From the NCBI RefSeq assembly GCF_900411395.1, contig NZ_OXCQ01000003.1, positions 1 through 64,000 of the forward strand: 64,000 nt of DNA. Direction: 5' to 3'. The stretch comes from Streptococcus sp. 596553. GTDB taxonomy: Bacteria > Bacillota > Bacilli > Lactobacillales > Streptococcaceae. The notes beneath the pieces were generated by a model, which saw only the letters and a list, made by a program, of their open reading frames with translations, did not search any database and was not told where the DNA came from. The number at the start of each line of letters is the position of its first letter. The stretch's first letter is position 1. The translations under genes and the position numbers were made by a program. Shown here in pieces: positions 12,642-19,810 of the stretch.

Positions 12642-12745
12642 GTCAAAAGCCTTGTTCGTCAAGGATACGATATTTATTTATAAAGCCTTGTTCGTCAAGG
12701 ACAAAACTGTCTGGTGTACTTCTAAGAGGTACACCTTATTTTATT
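12642..12745 (+). ncRNA. Tandem-repeat RNA antitoxin of a type III-like system, with terminator
   Basis: The leader carries two exact 20-base copies of AAAGCCTTGTTCGTCAAGGA at 12646 and 12682, a period of 36 bases. Each copy can form the small hairpin CCTTG-TTCGT-CAAGG. At 12713-12735 the near-palindrome GGTGTACTTCT/AGAGGTACACC is followed by a T-rich tract (TTATTTTATTA), placed as a leaky terminator before the toxin gene. Promoter, short RNA repeats, terminator and toxin ORF in this order is the layout of type III systems (ToxIN, TenpIN, CptIN), whose repeats are of similar size. No processing evidence is available from sequence. Confidence 0.7.
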
Positions 12746-12759
12746 ATCTGGAGCATTAT

Positions 12760-13194
12760 ATGAAATTTCAACAAGGCGAAGTTTATCTAATCAACTTCCC
12801 ACAAAAAGGTGGGAATGAATTTTACGGAAAACACTACGCTATCATCTTAACAACTCCTGACAAAGCCGATGGGACACTCCTAGTAGCACCTTTAACTGGT
12901 AAAAAATCAGGAAAGAAATATCGTGGTGGTATCACGATTGAAAATAGTAAATATCAAAACACTCCTTCCAAGCCAAAAGCTTATGCTTATGTCCGAAAAA
13001 TCCAAGAAATCGACAAACGGAAAATCGTCTATAAAACAAAGAAAAAGACTGATAGCGATGGACAAGTAATGCTAGATGCAGCAGGAAAAGAGTTATATGA
13101 TAAAGTTTATAGACCAGCTTACAAGCTAGATACAAACGACCATAAAAAACTATTAGACAAGATAAAAGAAGTTCTTGGACTAGATTTATATTAA
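12760..13194 (+). CDS. MazF/PemK-fold toxin, CptN/ToxN-like
   Basis: ATG at 12760 with GGAG six bases upstream gives 144 residues; the longer open frame upstream covers the promoter and RNA repeats and is not coding. FQQGEVYLINFPQKGGNEFY and GKHYAIILTTPDKADGTLLV match the first strands of the MazF/Kid fold (G-E-V-Y-x-x-x-F ... R/K-x-A-I-I-L). The long basic middle (KKSGKKYRGGI, KIVYKTKKKTDSD) fits an RNA-binding endoribonuclease. No protein antitoxin gene is adjacent, which favours the RNA antitoxin model. A stand-alone MazF-like toxin remains the alternative. Confidence 0.78.
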   Translation: MKFQQGEVYLINFPQKGGNEFYGKHYAIILTTPDKADGTLLVAPLTGKKSGKKYRGGITIENSKYQNTPSKPKAYAYVRKIQEIDKRKIVYKTKKKTDSDGQVMLDAAGKELYDKVYRPAYKLDTNDHKKLLDKIKEVLGLDLY

Positions 13195-13202
13195 ATAAAA
13201 AA

Positions 13203-13231
13203 TTGACTTTTTTTAAAATTAGGGTTAGAAT
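13203..13231 (+). promoter_or_regulatory. Promoter of a candidate small RNA
   Basis: TTGACT (13203-13208), exactly 17 bases, TAGAAT (13226-13231), lying 8 bases after the toxin stop codon. Confidence 0.6.
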
Positions 13232-13237
13232 TAAATC

Positions 13238-13326
13238 ATAAAGTCGCTTGACGACAAAATAGATGATACTGTCCCAAGAGGACAATTCTAGCCCTGCTCT
13301 TATGAGTTGGGCTTTTAATTTTTTAT
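13238..13326 (+). ncRNA. Candidate small RNA with three hairpins
   Basis: From the predicted start near 13238 the transcript contains GTCG-CTTGA-CGAC and TGTCC-CAAGA-GGACA hairpins. It then ends in the terminator AGCCC-N2-CTC ... GAG-N2-GGGCT (13290-13313) followed by TTTTAATTTTTT, about 85 nt in total. It has no ORF of note. The CTTGACGA loop region is complementary over 8 bases to the TCGTCAAG part of both type III-like repeats upstream; this may be chance. Confidence 0.55.
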
Positions 13327-13422
13327 TTAACATCTATTCCTATTTTGGAAATAGTTACGTAAAACGGAAATAAAAAAATGTGCAATAACTGATCCACATT
13401 AAAAGCTGAGAGAGGTTTCATT

Positions 13423-14019
13423 ATGAATGAAGAACGCAAAGTTTTAGGTATTTTGGCTATTATTTTCGGAGCAATTGCTCTATTTGGGTCTTGGATGCCT
13501 ATCATTAACAACCTATCATTTGTTATTGCTATTTTAGCGCTTATATTGGGCTTGATAGGCCTAGCTATCAACAGAAAAAGGCCAAAAATGTTGGCTATCA
13601 TCGGTACAGTCTTAGCAGTTGTGTCAATGGTTATTGTTATTGCTACGCAATTGATGTATGCCCGTGCTTTGAATAATGCTGCTAAGAGTGTGGAAGAGAC
13701 TGTAAGTTCAGTAAGTTCTTCTATCGAATCATCTCAAAAAGAAGAAGATGCTAAATTTAACTGGACAAAAGAACAGTTTGACGCTCTTCAAATGGGTGAC
13801 ATCATGAACTATGGTGCTGGCGGAACTAACTACGATGATATTGTTAGCGTTCATGGAGAACCAAATAGCATAAACACTACTACTGTTAATGATCATGAAA
13901 GCAGAACAATTTCATATTCTTCAGCAGGTACAAAACTCCGAAGCATTACTTTGACATTTAGCAAACAAGAAAATGGTGCTTATTTATTGACTGCTAAAGT
14001 CGGCATCGGATTGGAATAA
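13423..14019 (+). CDS. Lysogeny-module membrane protein with BLIP-like C-terminal domain
   Basis: 198 residues. Three hydrophobic segments (about residues 7-24, 30-48 and 55-76; for example LAIIFGAIALFGSW and FVIAILALILGLIGLAI) are followed by a Ser/Glu-rich linker (SVSSSIESSQKEED). A C-terminal domain begins NWTKEQFDALQMGD with a DIVSVHGEPN strand-turn, resembling BLIP/DUF3862-type repeats. The domain is probably outside the membrane. Genes with this layout near integrases of streptococcal phages are often lipoproteins or superinfection-exclusion proteins; that role is inferred. Confidence 0.7.
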   Translation: MNEERKVLGILAIIFGAIALFGSWMPIINNLSFVIAILALILGLIGLAINRKRPKMLAIIGTVLAVVSMVIVIATQLMYARALNNAAKSVEETVSSVSSSIESSQKEEDAKFNWTKEQFDALQMGDIMNYGAGGTNYDDIVSVHGEPNSINTTTVNDHESRTISYSSAGTKLRSITLTFSKQENGAYLLTAKVGIGLE

Positions 14020-14039
14020 ATTTATTTTCATGATATAAT
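14011..14039 (+). promoter_or_regulatory. Promoter of the small RNA upstream of the integrase
   Basis: TTGGAA (14011-14016), 17-base spacer, TGATATAAT with the -10 at 14034-14039 (extended -10). The -35 lies in the last codons of the membrane-protein gene. Confidence 0.6.
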
Positions 14040-14045
14040 TAAGTT

Positions 14046-14126
14046 ACTTAGAGGTTTACCCTCATATTTTTAAACTTTGCACCTTAGCGTGCCAGGGGAA
14101 GTAACTTAACAGTTACTTCCCTTTTT
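14046..14126 (+). ncRNA. Candidate phage small RNA upstream of the integrase
   Basis: An 81-nt unit from the extended -10 promoter to a strong terminator: GGGAAGTAACT, loop TAAC, AGTTACTTCCC, TTTTT at 14096-14126. Internal hairpins are GAGG-TTTAC-CCTC and GCAC-CTTAGC-GTGC. The 5' end (TTAAGTTACT, from 14039) can also pair with AGTAACTTAA in the terminator's left arm, offering an alternative fold. Structured RNAs near phage integrase genes of Lactobacillales (the 'lacto-int' motif) are a comparison to test; I cannot confirm identity. Confidence 0.6.
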
Positions 14127-14138
14127 AAAAACTAAAAA

Positions 14139-14221
14139 ATCCCCACGCTCTCAAACTTTGGCGAGTCTGAGCGTGAGGATATCCTGGATAGTAAAAGGCA
14201 TTAAAAAGCCTGCTTTACTAT
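14139..14221. repeat. Two large inverted repeats directly upstream of the integrase
   Basis: First: ATCCCCACGCTC (14139-14150) pairs with GAGCGTGAGGAT (14169-14180) with one mismatch. Second: ATAGTAAAAGGC (14188-14199) pairs in two blocks with GCCT and TTTACTAT (14208-14221). They may be RNA hairpins in the integrase leader or protein-binding sites. The T-runs needed for good terminators are absent. Confidence 0.45.
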
Positions 14222-14253
14222 ACCTATTTTATCAAGAAATGAGGTGAAAATCA

Positions 14254-15405
14254 ATGTGGATGGAAGAACTTTCCAACGGAAAATATAAATTCTTTGAACG
14301 ATACAGAGACCCGTATACCGAGAAATGGAAAAGGGTATCTGTCACTCTTGATTCGGGTTCAGCAAGAGCTAAGAAAGAAGCTCAGAAGCAGCTGGATGAG
14401 AAAATAGCAGAAAAACTACAAAATCTTACTACTACAGATATGCTTTTTACAGACGTACTAAGTGATTGGTGGGAACTTCATAAAAAGTCAATCAAGCCTT
14501 CTACCATAAAGACCATGGTCTATGCTGTAGATGAAGTAAAAGATACTTTTGCGCCTGACGTGAAAATAAAAAATATCACTGCGAAGTACACTCAACAGTA
14601 CTTTACTGACTCGGAAGAAAATCATATCAAACTCAAAAAGCAAAAGTCAGTACTAAGCATGGTCTTTAAGTATGCGCTTGATATGGAACTGGTAGATAGC
14701 AATCCTATCCAGCGTGTGAGACTTCCTAAAAAGGTTGTCGCATATGAAAATATGGAAAAGATTGAAGATAAGTTCCTTGAGCAAAGCGAATTAAAAAGGC
14801 TTTTAAAAGCTATGAAAAGCTATAATCGGGGCTATCACGTCGCTCGTATGGCTGAATTTATGGCTTTAAATGGTTGCCGAGTCGGTGAGGCTGGTGCACT
14901 TAAATTTGAAAACTACGATAAGAAAAACCGTACTATCACTATCAACGGAACTTTAGACCCAACCCGTAAAGGTTCAGAGGGTGTTAAAACCACACCTAAG
15001 ACCTTATCATCTATCAGAGTAGTTGACCTAACAAAAAAAGAAATTGAAATCATTGAAGAATTCATTGAGCTACATAAGATAAGAAAGAATACAAACCCAA
15101 ACTATAAAGATATGGGATTTATATTTGTATCAGCCAATGGAATTCCCATTCATAAATCAAGTATCGGCAAGCTCATGAAAAATGCAAACGCCACTTTAAA
15201 GAAGCCAATCAATAAGCCACTTCACCCGCATATCCTACGTCATACACTAATCAGTACGCTTGCTGAAAATAATATCCCCTTAAAAGCCATCACGCAAAGA
15301 GTTGGGCATAAAGATAACGGAAAGACCACAATGGAAATCTATACTCACGTAACCAAGAACATCAAGTCGAAAGTTGTTGATGTACTAGATAAAATTTATA
15401 AATAG
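14254..15405 (+). CDS. int: Tyrosine-type phage integrase
   Basis: 383 residues. The N-terminal arm-binding domain (KYKFFERYRDPYTEKWKRVS) is of the Tn916/phage AP2-like type and is followed by a SAM-like core-binding domain. The catalytic domain has the first Arg in NGCRVGEAGAL, HPHILRHTLISTLAENN with H-x-L-R-H, GHKDNGKTTMEIYTH with the second His and the nucleophilic Tyr. GAGGTG lies 8 bases before the ATG. It is the last prophage gene and reads toward the rplL terminator, so the attachment site should follow within tens of bases. It would carry out site-specific insertion and excision. Confidence 0.95.
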   Translation: MWMEELSNGKYKFFERYRDPYTEKWKRVSVTLDSGSARAKKEAQKQLDEKIAEKLQNLTTTDMLFTDVLSDWWELHKKSIKPSTIKTMVYAVDEVKDTFAPDVKIKNITAKYTQQYFTDSEENHIKLKKQKSVLSMVFKYALDMELVDSNPIQRVRLPKKVVAYENMEKIEDKFLEQSELKRLLKAMKSYNRGYHVARMAEFMALNGCRVGEAGALKFENYDKKNRTITINGTLDPTRKGSEGVKTTPKTLSSIRVVDLTKKEIEIIEEFIELHKIRKNTNPNYKDMGFIFVSANGIPIHKSSIGKLMKNANATLKKPINKPLHPHILRHTLISTLAENNIPLKAITQRVGHKDNGKTTMEIYTHVTKNIKSKVVDVLDKIYK

Positions 15406-15440
15406 TTTTGCCCCTTTTTTGCCCCCTGCTAGACAAACAG
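15406..15440. other. Probable right prophage/host junction (att region)
   Basis: The integrase stop at 15405 and the rplL terminator at 15441-15470 bracket the only place where the prophage can end without touching rplL. The stretch has TTTTGCCCC repeated (TTTTGCCCC, TTTTTGCCCCC). The attachment core cannot be fixed because the other junction lies outside the window. Confidence 0.5.
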
Positions 15441-15470
15441 AAAAACCGCTAGTCCTAAGAATAGCGGTTT
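15441..15470 (-). terminator. rplJL operon terminator
   Basis: On the minus strand AAACCGCTA, a 10-base loop and TAGCGGTTT form a 9-bp stem followed by TTTCTG. The prophage has inserted just beyond it, leaving it intact. Confidence 0.8.
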
Positions 15471-15505
15471 AATCATGTTTTTAAGCTACTAATGTAGTCG
15501 CTCTA

Positions 15506-15874
15506 TTATTTAAGAGTAACTGAAGCTCCAGCTTCTTCCAATTTAGCTTTGATTTCTTCAGCTTCTGCAGTTGCAACGCCTTCTTTAACAAGTGCTGGTG
15601 CACCGTCAACAAGTTCTTTAGCTTCTTTAAGTCCAAGACCTGTGATTTCACGTACAACTTTGATAACGCCAACTTTTTTGTCGCCTGCAGATGTCAGTTC
15701 AACGTCGAATGAATCTTTAGCAGCACCAGCGTCAGCAGCACCAGCTGCAGCAACAGCTACAGGAGCAGCTGCAGTTACACCAAATTCTTCTTCGATAGCT
15801 TTTACAAGGTCGTTCAATTCAAGGATTGAAGCTTCTTTAATTTCAGCAATAATGTTTTCAATGTTCAATGCCAT
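15506..15874 (-). CDS. rplL: 50S ribosomal protein L7/L12
   Basis: 122 residues from the ATG at 15874 ([20 protein letters not shown]) with GGAGG upstream; the longer frame adds 5 unlikely codons. The N-terminal dimerisation domain is followed by an Ala-rich hinge ([18 protein letters not shown]). The C-terminal factor-binding domain contains [20 protein letters not shown] and ELVDGAP. It forms the ribosomal stalk together with L10. It is co-transcribed with rplJ and should be governed by the L10 leader. Confidence 0.97.
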   Translation of the reverse strand: MALNIENIIAEIKEASILELNDLVKAIEEEFGVTAAAPVAVAAAGAADAGAAKDSFDVELTSAGDKKVGVIKVVREITGLGLKEAKELVDGAPALVKEGVATAEAEEIKAKLEEAGASVTLK

Positions 15875-15946
15875 TGTTATTTCCTCCAAATATGTTTTAA
15901 ATTTATAATAGATTTTCGTAGCTAGGCTACGCTGCGTAGCTTAAGA

Positions 15947-16447
15947 TTAAGCTGCGTCTTCTTTGTTGTCTGCAACCGCTTTGACTGCAAGAGCAACGTT
16001 GCGCACTGGCGCTTGAAGTACAGAAAGGAGCATAGAAAGAAGTCCTTCGCGGTTTGGAAGAGTTGCAAGAGCAAGAATCTCTTCTTTAGATGCGACAGCG
16101 CCTTCGATTGCACCACCTTTGATTTCAAGTGCTTCAGCGTTTTTAGAAAAGTCGTTCAAGATTTTCGCTGGTGCGATAACATCTTCGTTAGAAAATGCTA
16201 CTGCAGATGGTCCAACAAATACAGATGCAAGATCTTCAAGACCAGCTTTTTCAGCTGCACGACGCAAGATTGAGTTTTTAATCACTTTATACTCAACTTC
16301 GCTTCCACGAAGCTCACGACGAAGAACTGTATCTTGCTCAACTGTCAAACCACGAGCGTCTACAACGACGATAGATGCAGCAGCTTTCATTTTTTCAGCT
16401 ACTACGTCAACTAGTTCCGCTTTTTTAGCAATAATTGCTTCACTCAT
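15947..16447 (-). CDS. rplJ: 50S ribosomal protein L10
   Basis: 166 residues from ATG 16447 ([20 protein letters not shown]), with GGAGGTG upstream; the frame extends four codons further without need. [20 protein letters not shown] and [19 protein letters not shown] are conserved L10 blocks, and the C-terminal helix that binds L7/L12 dimers is present. It anchors the stalk to 23S rRNA, and with L12 represses its own mRNA by binding the leader. Confidence 0.97.
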   Translation of the reverse strand: MSEAIIAKKAELVDVVAEKMKAAASIVVVDARGLTVEQDTVLRRELRGSEVEYKVIKNSILRRAAEKAGLEDLASVFVGPSAVAFSNEDVIAPAKILNDFSKNAEALEIKGGAIEGAVASKEEILALATLPNREGLLSMLLSVLQAPVRNVALAVKAVADNKEDAA

Positions 16448-16479
16448 TAGTGTGTTCACCTCCGTTATTATTTTGCTTG

Positions 16480-16619
16480 GGGAAATTTTTCAAAAGAAAA
16501 ACGCGCCCAAACCTAGACACGAAAGTACAATACGCTTCTTTTTACATGATACGTTTTGTCCTCGGTAGGATATTTATGAGTCGAACTCCCCTACTGTCTT
16601 AGGCAGTTTTTTCAAACTG
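16480..16619 (-). promoter_or_regulatory. L10 leader RNA (autoregulation)
   Basis: The stretch between the promoter (start near 16619) and rplJ has elements expected of L10 leaders: GGGGAGTTCGACTCATAAAT, TCCTACCGAGGACAAAACG, and AGGTTTGGGCGCG close to the 3' end. The sequence folds into the two-hairpin mimic of the L10 site on 23S rRNA. Repression by the L10-L12 complex is established for this family. Confidence 0.75.
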
Positions 16620-16625
16620 TATATA

Positions 16626-16654
16626 AGTATAGCATAGTCAAAAAAAGAATGCAA
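16626..16654 (-). promoter_or_regulatory. rplJL promoter
   Basis: Minus-strand TTGCAT (16649-16654), 17-base spacer, TATACT (16626-16631) with TG one base before the -10 hexamer. Confidence 0.7.
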
Positions 16655-16686
16655 GACTTTTGCAAACTTTTTTCGTGATTTTTCTT

Positions 16687-17946
16687 TTAAAGTTCTACTG
16701 TTAGGACTTGGCCTTGCTTAACAACCTGTTCTCCAGCGATATAAACATCATCAACGTCACTGGATTTAACAGCATAGACGAGGTGAGAAAGCATATTTTC
16801 CTGAGGTTGGAGATGAATTTTGCCTTGTGGTTGAATAACGAGAAAATCTGCCTTCTTGCCGACTTCTAGACTTCCTATCTGATTTTCCATTCCTAGGACC
16901 TTAGCCCCTTCGATTGTTAGTGCCTTGAGAGCTGTTTCAATAGGGAATTGGCTGGCATCCCCACTTTTCATCTTCTGAAGAAGGGCTGCAGTCCGTCCTT
17001 CCTCAAACATATCTAGATTGTTATTGGAGGCAACCGAATCCGTCGCAATTCCGACTGCTACTCCTGCTTTTTGCAGTTGAATGATAGGAGCAATCCCTGA
17101 TGCCAGTTTGAGGTTACTAATAGGATTGTGGGCAATAGACACTTGAGAAGTTGCCAAGCGTTCAATTTCTCTCTCGTTTAATTCGACCCCGTGAGCAAAG
17201 ACAGACGGATGATCTAAGTAACCCAGTTCTTCAAGAAAGGCGAGGGGGCGTTTGCCGTATCGTTTCAGGATAATTCCTGACTCCTCCTTGGTCTCCGCCA
17301 CGTGGATATGGATTGGAATAGCAAGCTCTTTTGCCATGTCTAAACTTTCTTCCAGCAAGTCTCTATCACAGCTGTAGGGAGAATGTGGGGCTACCATCAC
17401 CTTGAAATTTGGATTTTTATATCCAATAATTTCCTCAATGATTGCTCGAGTTCTGCTTATGGTCTCAGCAGTTGTCTCTGCCTCTGAAGAAAAAAGAGTC
17501 GGTGAGAAATAACAACGCATCTTGGAAGTTTTCACTGCCTGATAAATCCGTTCAATATCCACACCATTGGGATTATACATATCGTTAAAGGTTGTTGTTC
17601 CCGACTGGAGCATCTCTATCATAGCTTCTTTAACCGCTCTTGTAGTCATGTCGGGAGTAAATCCTGCTTCTGCTGGCCAGATATAGTCATTAAGCCATTC
17701 ATGGAGATTGCTATCATCTCGAATTCCTCTCAATCCTGTCATAGCAGAATGGGTGTGACAATTGACCAAACCAGGCATAATCCAGGCCCCCTGATAGTCT
17801 ATAATCTGCTCAGCTTGCTCTAAAATCTCTGACTGCTCTTGACCGACATAGACTATTTGAGAATCCTTAACAGCTAAGATTCCATCTAGATAAACATGGA
17901 AATCTTTGTCACAAGTCACGATATTTACATGCTGAAAGACTTTCAT
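16687..17946 (-). CDS. Amidohydrolase/deaminase (TrzA/AtzA, MtaD-like)
   Basis: 419 residues from ATG 17946 (MKVFQHVNIVTCDKDFHVYL); the frame opens 13 codons upstream. Metal-binding motifs are VNCHTHSAM (residues about 60-68), HIHVAET, VFAHGV and the Asp of IATDSVASNNNLDM, as in the TIM-barrel deaminases acting on S-adenosylhomocysteine, methylthioadenosine or related purines. EEGRTAALLQK is also conserved. The exact substrate cannot be read from sequence. It stands between rplJ and the ABC exporter and seems to be its own unit. Confidence 0.88.
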   Translation of the reverse strand: MKVFQHVNIVTCDKDFHVYLDGILAVKDSQIVYVGQEQSEILEQAEQIIDYQGAWIMPGLVNCHTHSAMTGLRGIRDDSNLHEWLNDYIWPAEAGFTPDMTTRAVKEAMIEMLQSGTTTFNDMYNPNGVDIERIYQAVKTSKMRCYFSPTLFSSEAETTAETISRTRAIIEEIIGYKNPNFKVMVAPHSPYSCDRDLLEESLDMAKELAIPIHIHVAETKEESGIILKRYGKRPLAFLEELGYLDHPSVFAHGVELNEREIERLATSQVSIAHNPISNLKLASGIAPIIQLQKAGVAVGIATDSVASNNNLDMFEEGRTAALLQKMKSGDASQFPIETALKALTIEGAKVLGMENQIGSLEVGKKADFLVIQPQGKIHLQPQENMLSHLVYAVKSSDVDDVYIAGEQVVKQGQVLTVEL

Positions 17947-18060
17947 TCTAGGCTCCTTTTCTAAAAGACAATTTACAGTGAACAATTTTTCTAGCTATTG
18001 TAACAAAAAAGTCACCCGAAGGCAACTTTTTTCGTCCATAAACTTTCAAAAGAGAATGGC

Positions 18061-19809
18061 TTATTCAGAGCTAAAAGCTGCAGCTTGCTGCATTTGGTAA
18101 TACTTGCCTTTTCTAGCCATGAGGTCCTGATGATTGCCATGCTCCACAATATCGCCATCCACCAAGACAAGAATCAAATCTGCATCCTGAATAGTTGACA
18201 AACGGTGAGCAATGATAAAGCTTGTACGCCCCTTCATGAGTTTAGCAAAGGCATCCTGTACCAGCACTTCTGTCCGCGTATCGATGGATGAAGTTGCTTC
18301 GTCTAAGATAAGAATCTTTGGAATAGCCAGAAAGACTCGGGCGATGGTCAGGAGCTGGGCTTGCCCAACAGAGAGAGATTCTCCTGCATTTTCCAACTTG
18401 GTATCGTATCCCTGTGGCAACTGTTGGATGAAAAAGTCCGCATTGGCTGCTTTGGCAGCAGTAATCACCTGCTCCCTACTGGCTTTAGGATTTCCAAAGG
18501 CAATATTGTCATGAATAGTCCCTTGCTTGAGCCAGGTTTCTTGGAGCACCATGCCAAACTGCTGGCGTAAAGAGGCACGACTATAGTCATAAATGGATTT
18601 CCCATCCAGCAAGATATCTCCTGAATTAATGGGATAAAAACGCATGAGGAGATTGATAAGGGTTGATTTGCCAGCACCTGTCGGACCAACAATGGCAACC
18701 TTGCTACCAGCTGGAATAGCGATAGATAAGTCCTTAATCAAAATCTTTTCAGGATGGTAACCAAAAGAGACATGTTTAAAGGAAATAGCTCCCTTAACTT
18801 GGTCACTGGTCAAGACTTCCTTGCCTGTTTCAGCAACCTCAGGACTTTCTAAGACAGCATAGACGCGCTCTGCACAAGCCAGAGCACTTTGCAACTCAGC
18901 TAGCACTGAAGAAATATCGTTAAAAGGCTTGGTGTACTGTTGAACATAGTTCAAAAAAGTCACTAAACGCCCAATGGTCAAGGTGGAACCCATCATGATA
19001 CGATAAGCTCCCACTCCAGCTAGAAGGGCATAAATAAGCGCATTGACAAAGCGAGTCGAAGGATTGACCGTTGAAGAATAAAAGATAGCTGACTGCGAAT
19101 AACCTGCATAGTTGGCATTCGCCTCGTGCAGTCTTTGGATAAAATCTTCTTGAGCATTAAAGGACTGGATAATGGTCTGCTGGCTCAACGATTCTTCAAT
19201 CAACTGAGTCTGAATTCCCCTCGTCTCTGTTTGCTTTTGGAAGTGATGATAGGAGCGTTTGGCAATAAAGCGTGAGATTACCATAGACAGTGGCGTCAAC
19301 AGCAAGACCAAAAGAGTCATGAGGAGATGAATTTGAATCATGGCTAGAATGCTGACTAAAATCATCAAGACACCAATGAAGAATTGGTTAAAGATCATGA
19401 TCAAGCCAGCTGCCAACTGTTCTATGTCTGTTGTCACCCGACTGACCATCTCCCCACTGCCTTGCCGATCCACAAAGGCAATCGGTAAACGATGGAGCTT
19501 ATGGATGATTCGCTCTCGTAAGTCTCTGGTATAAGAGAAAATTAGGCGATTATAGAGGAGAGGATTGGCCCACTGCACAAGGGTATTTCCTATGACCACC
19601 AAGATCATTTGAATAAAGATCTGCCAAAAAACTGGTGAAGAACCAGCCACTAGGACTTGGTCGATGACCTGCCCAATCAGAATAGGTAGGTAAATTGATA
19701 AACCAACTTGGGCAATAGTTCCTAGAAAGGCTAGAAAAAGGAGGAAGGGATGGCTTGCTAAATCTTTGGCCAAACGTTTGAGAGTCTGGTTTGCAGTTTG
19801 TCGTCTCAT
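18061..19809 (-). CDS. ABC exporter half-transporter (B subunit of heterodimer)
   Basis: 582 residues from ATG 19809 (MRRQTANQTLKRLAKDLASH) with AAGGAGG upstream. Six membrane helices span residues about 25-300. The ATPase domain has Walker A GPTGAGKST, Q-loop VLQETW, Walker B ILILDEATS and the H-loop IAHRLST. The signature is LSVGQ instead of LSGGQ. Paired with the upstream half-transporter, whose Walker B ends in Asp, this gives one degenerate and one active ATP site, as in BmrCD/LmrCD-type multidrug exporters. Substrate unknown. Confidence 0.93.
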   Translation of the reverse strand: MRRQTANQTLKRLAKDLASHPFLLFLAFLGTIAQVGLSIYLPILIGQVIDQVLVAGSSPVFWQIFIQMILVVIGNTLVQWANPLLYNRLIFSYTRDLRERIIHKLHRLPIAFVDRQGSGEMVSRVTTDIEQLAAGLIMIFNQFFIGVLMILVSILAMIQIHLLMTLLVLLLTPLSMVISRFIAKRSYHHFQKQTETRGIQTQLIEESLSQQTIIQSFNAQEDFIQRLHEANANYAGYSQSAIFYSSTVNPSTRFVNALIYALLAGVGAYRIMMGSTLTIGRLVTFLNYVQQYTKPFNDISSVLAELQSALACAERVYAVLESPEVAETGKEVLTSDQVKGAISFKHVSFGYHPEKILIKDLSIAIPAGSKVAIVGPTGAGKSTLINLLMRFYPINSGDILLDGKSIYDYSRASLRQQFGMVLQETWLKQGTIHDNIAFGNPKASREQVITAAKAANADFFIQQLPQGYDTKLENAGESLSVGQAQLLTIARVFLAIPKILILDEATSSIDTRTEVLVQDAFAKLMKGRTSFIIAHRLSTIQDADLILVLVDGDIVEHGNHQDLMARKGKYYQMQQAAAFSSE

Positions 19810-19810
19810 G

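Noticed and set aside
12646-12701. Short repeats with hairpin potential, possible CRISPR-like array
   Set aside because: Only two copies, no further spacers and no cas genes; position before a MazF-fold gene fits a type III-like RNA antitoxin better.
12451-12759. N-terminal extension of the MazF-fold toxin
   Set aside because: It would translate the promoter, RNA repeats and terminator; the ATG at 12760 has a clear GGAG.
15549-15908. 119-codon frame opposite rplL
   Set aside because: Arises from the Ala-rich codons of rplL; antisense shadow.
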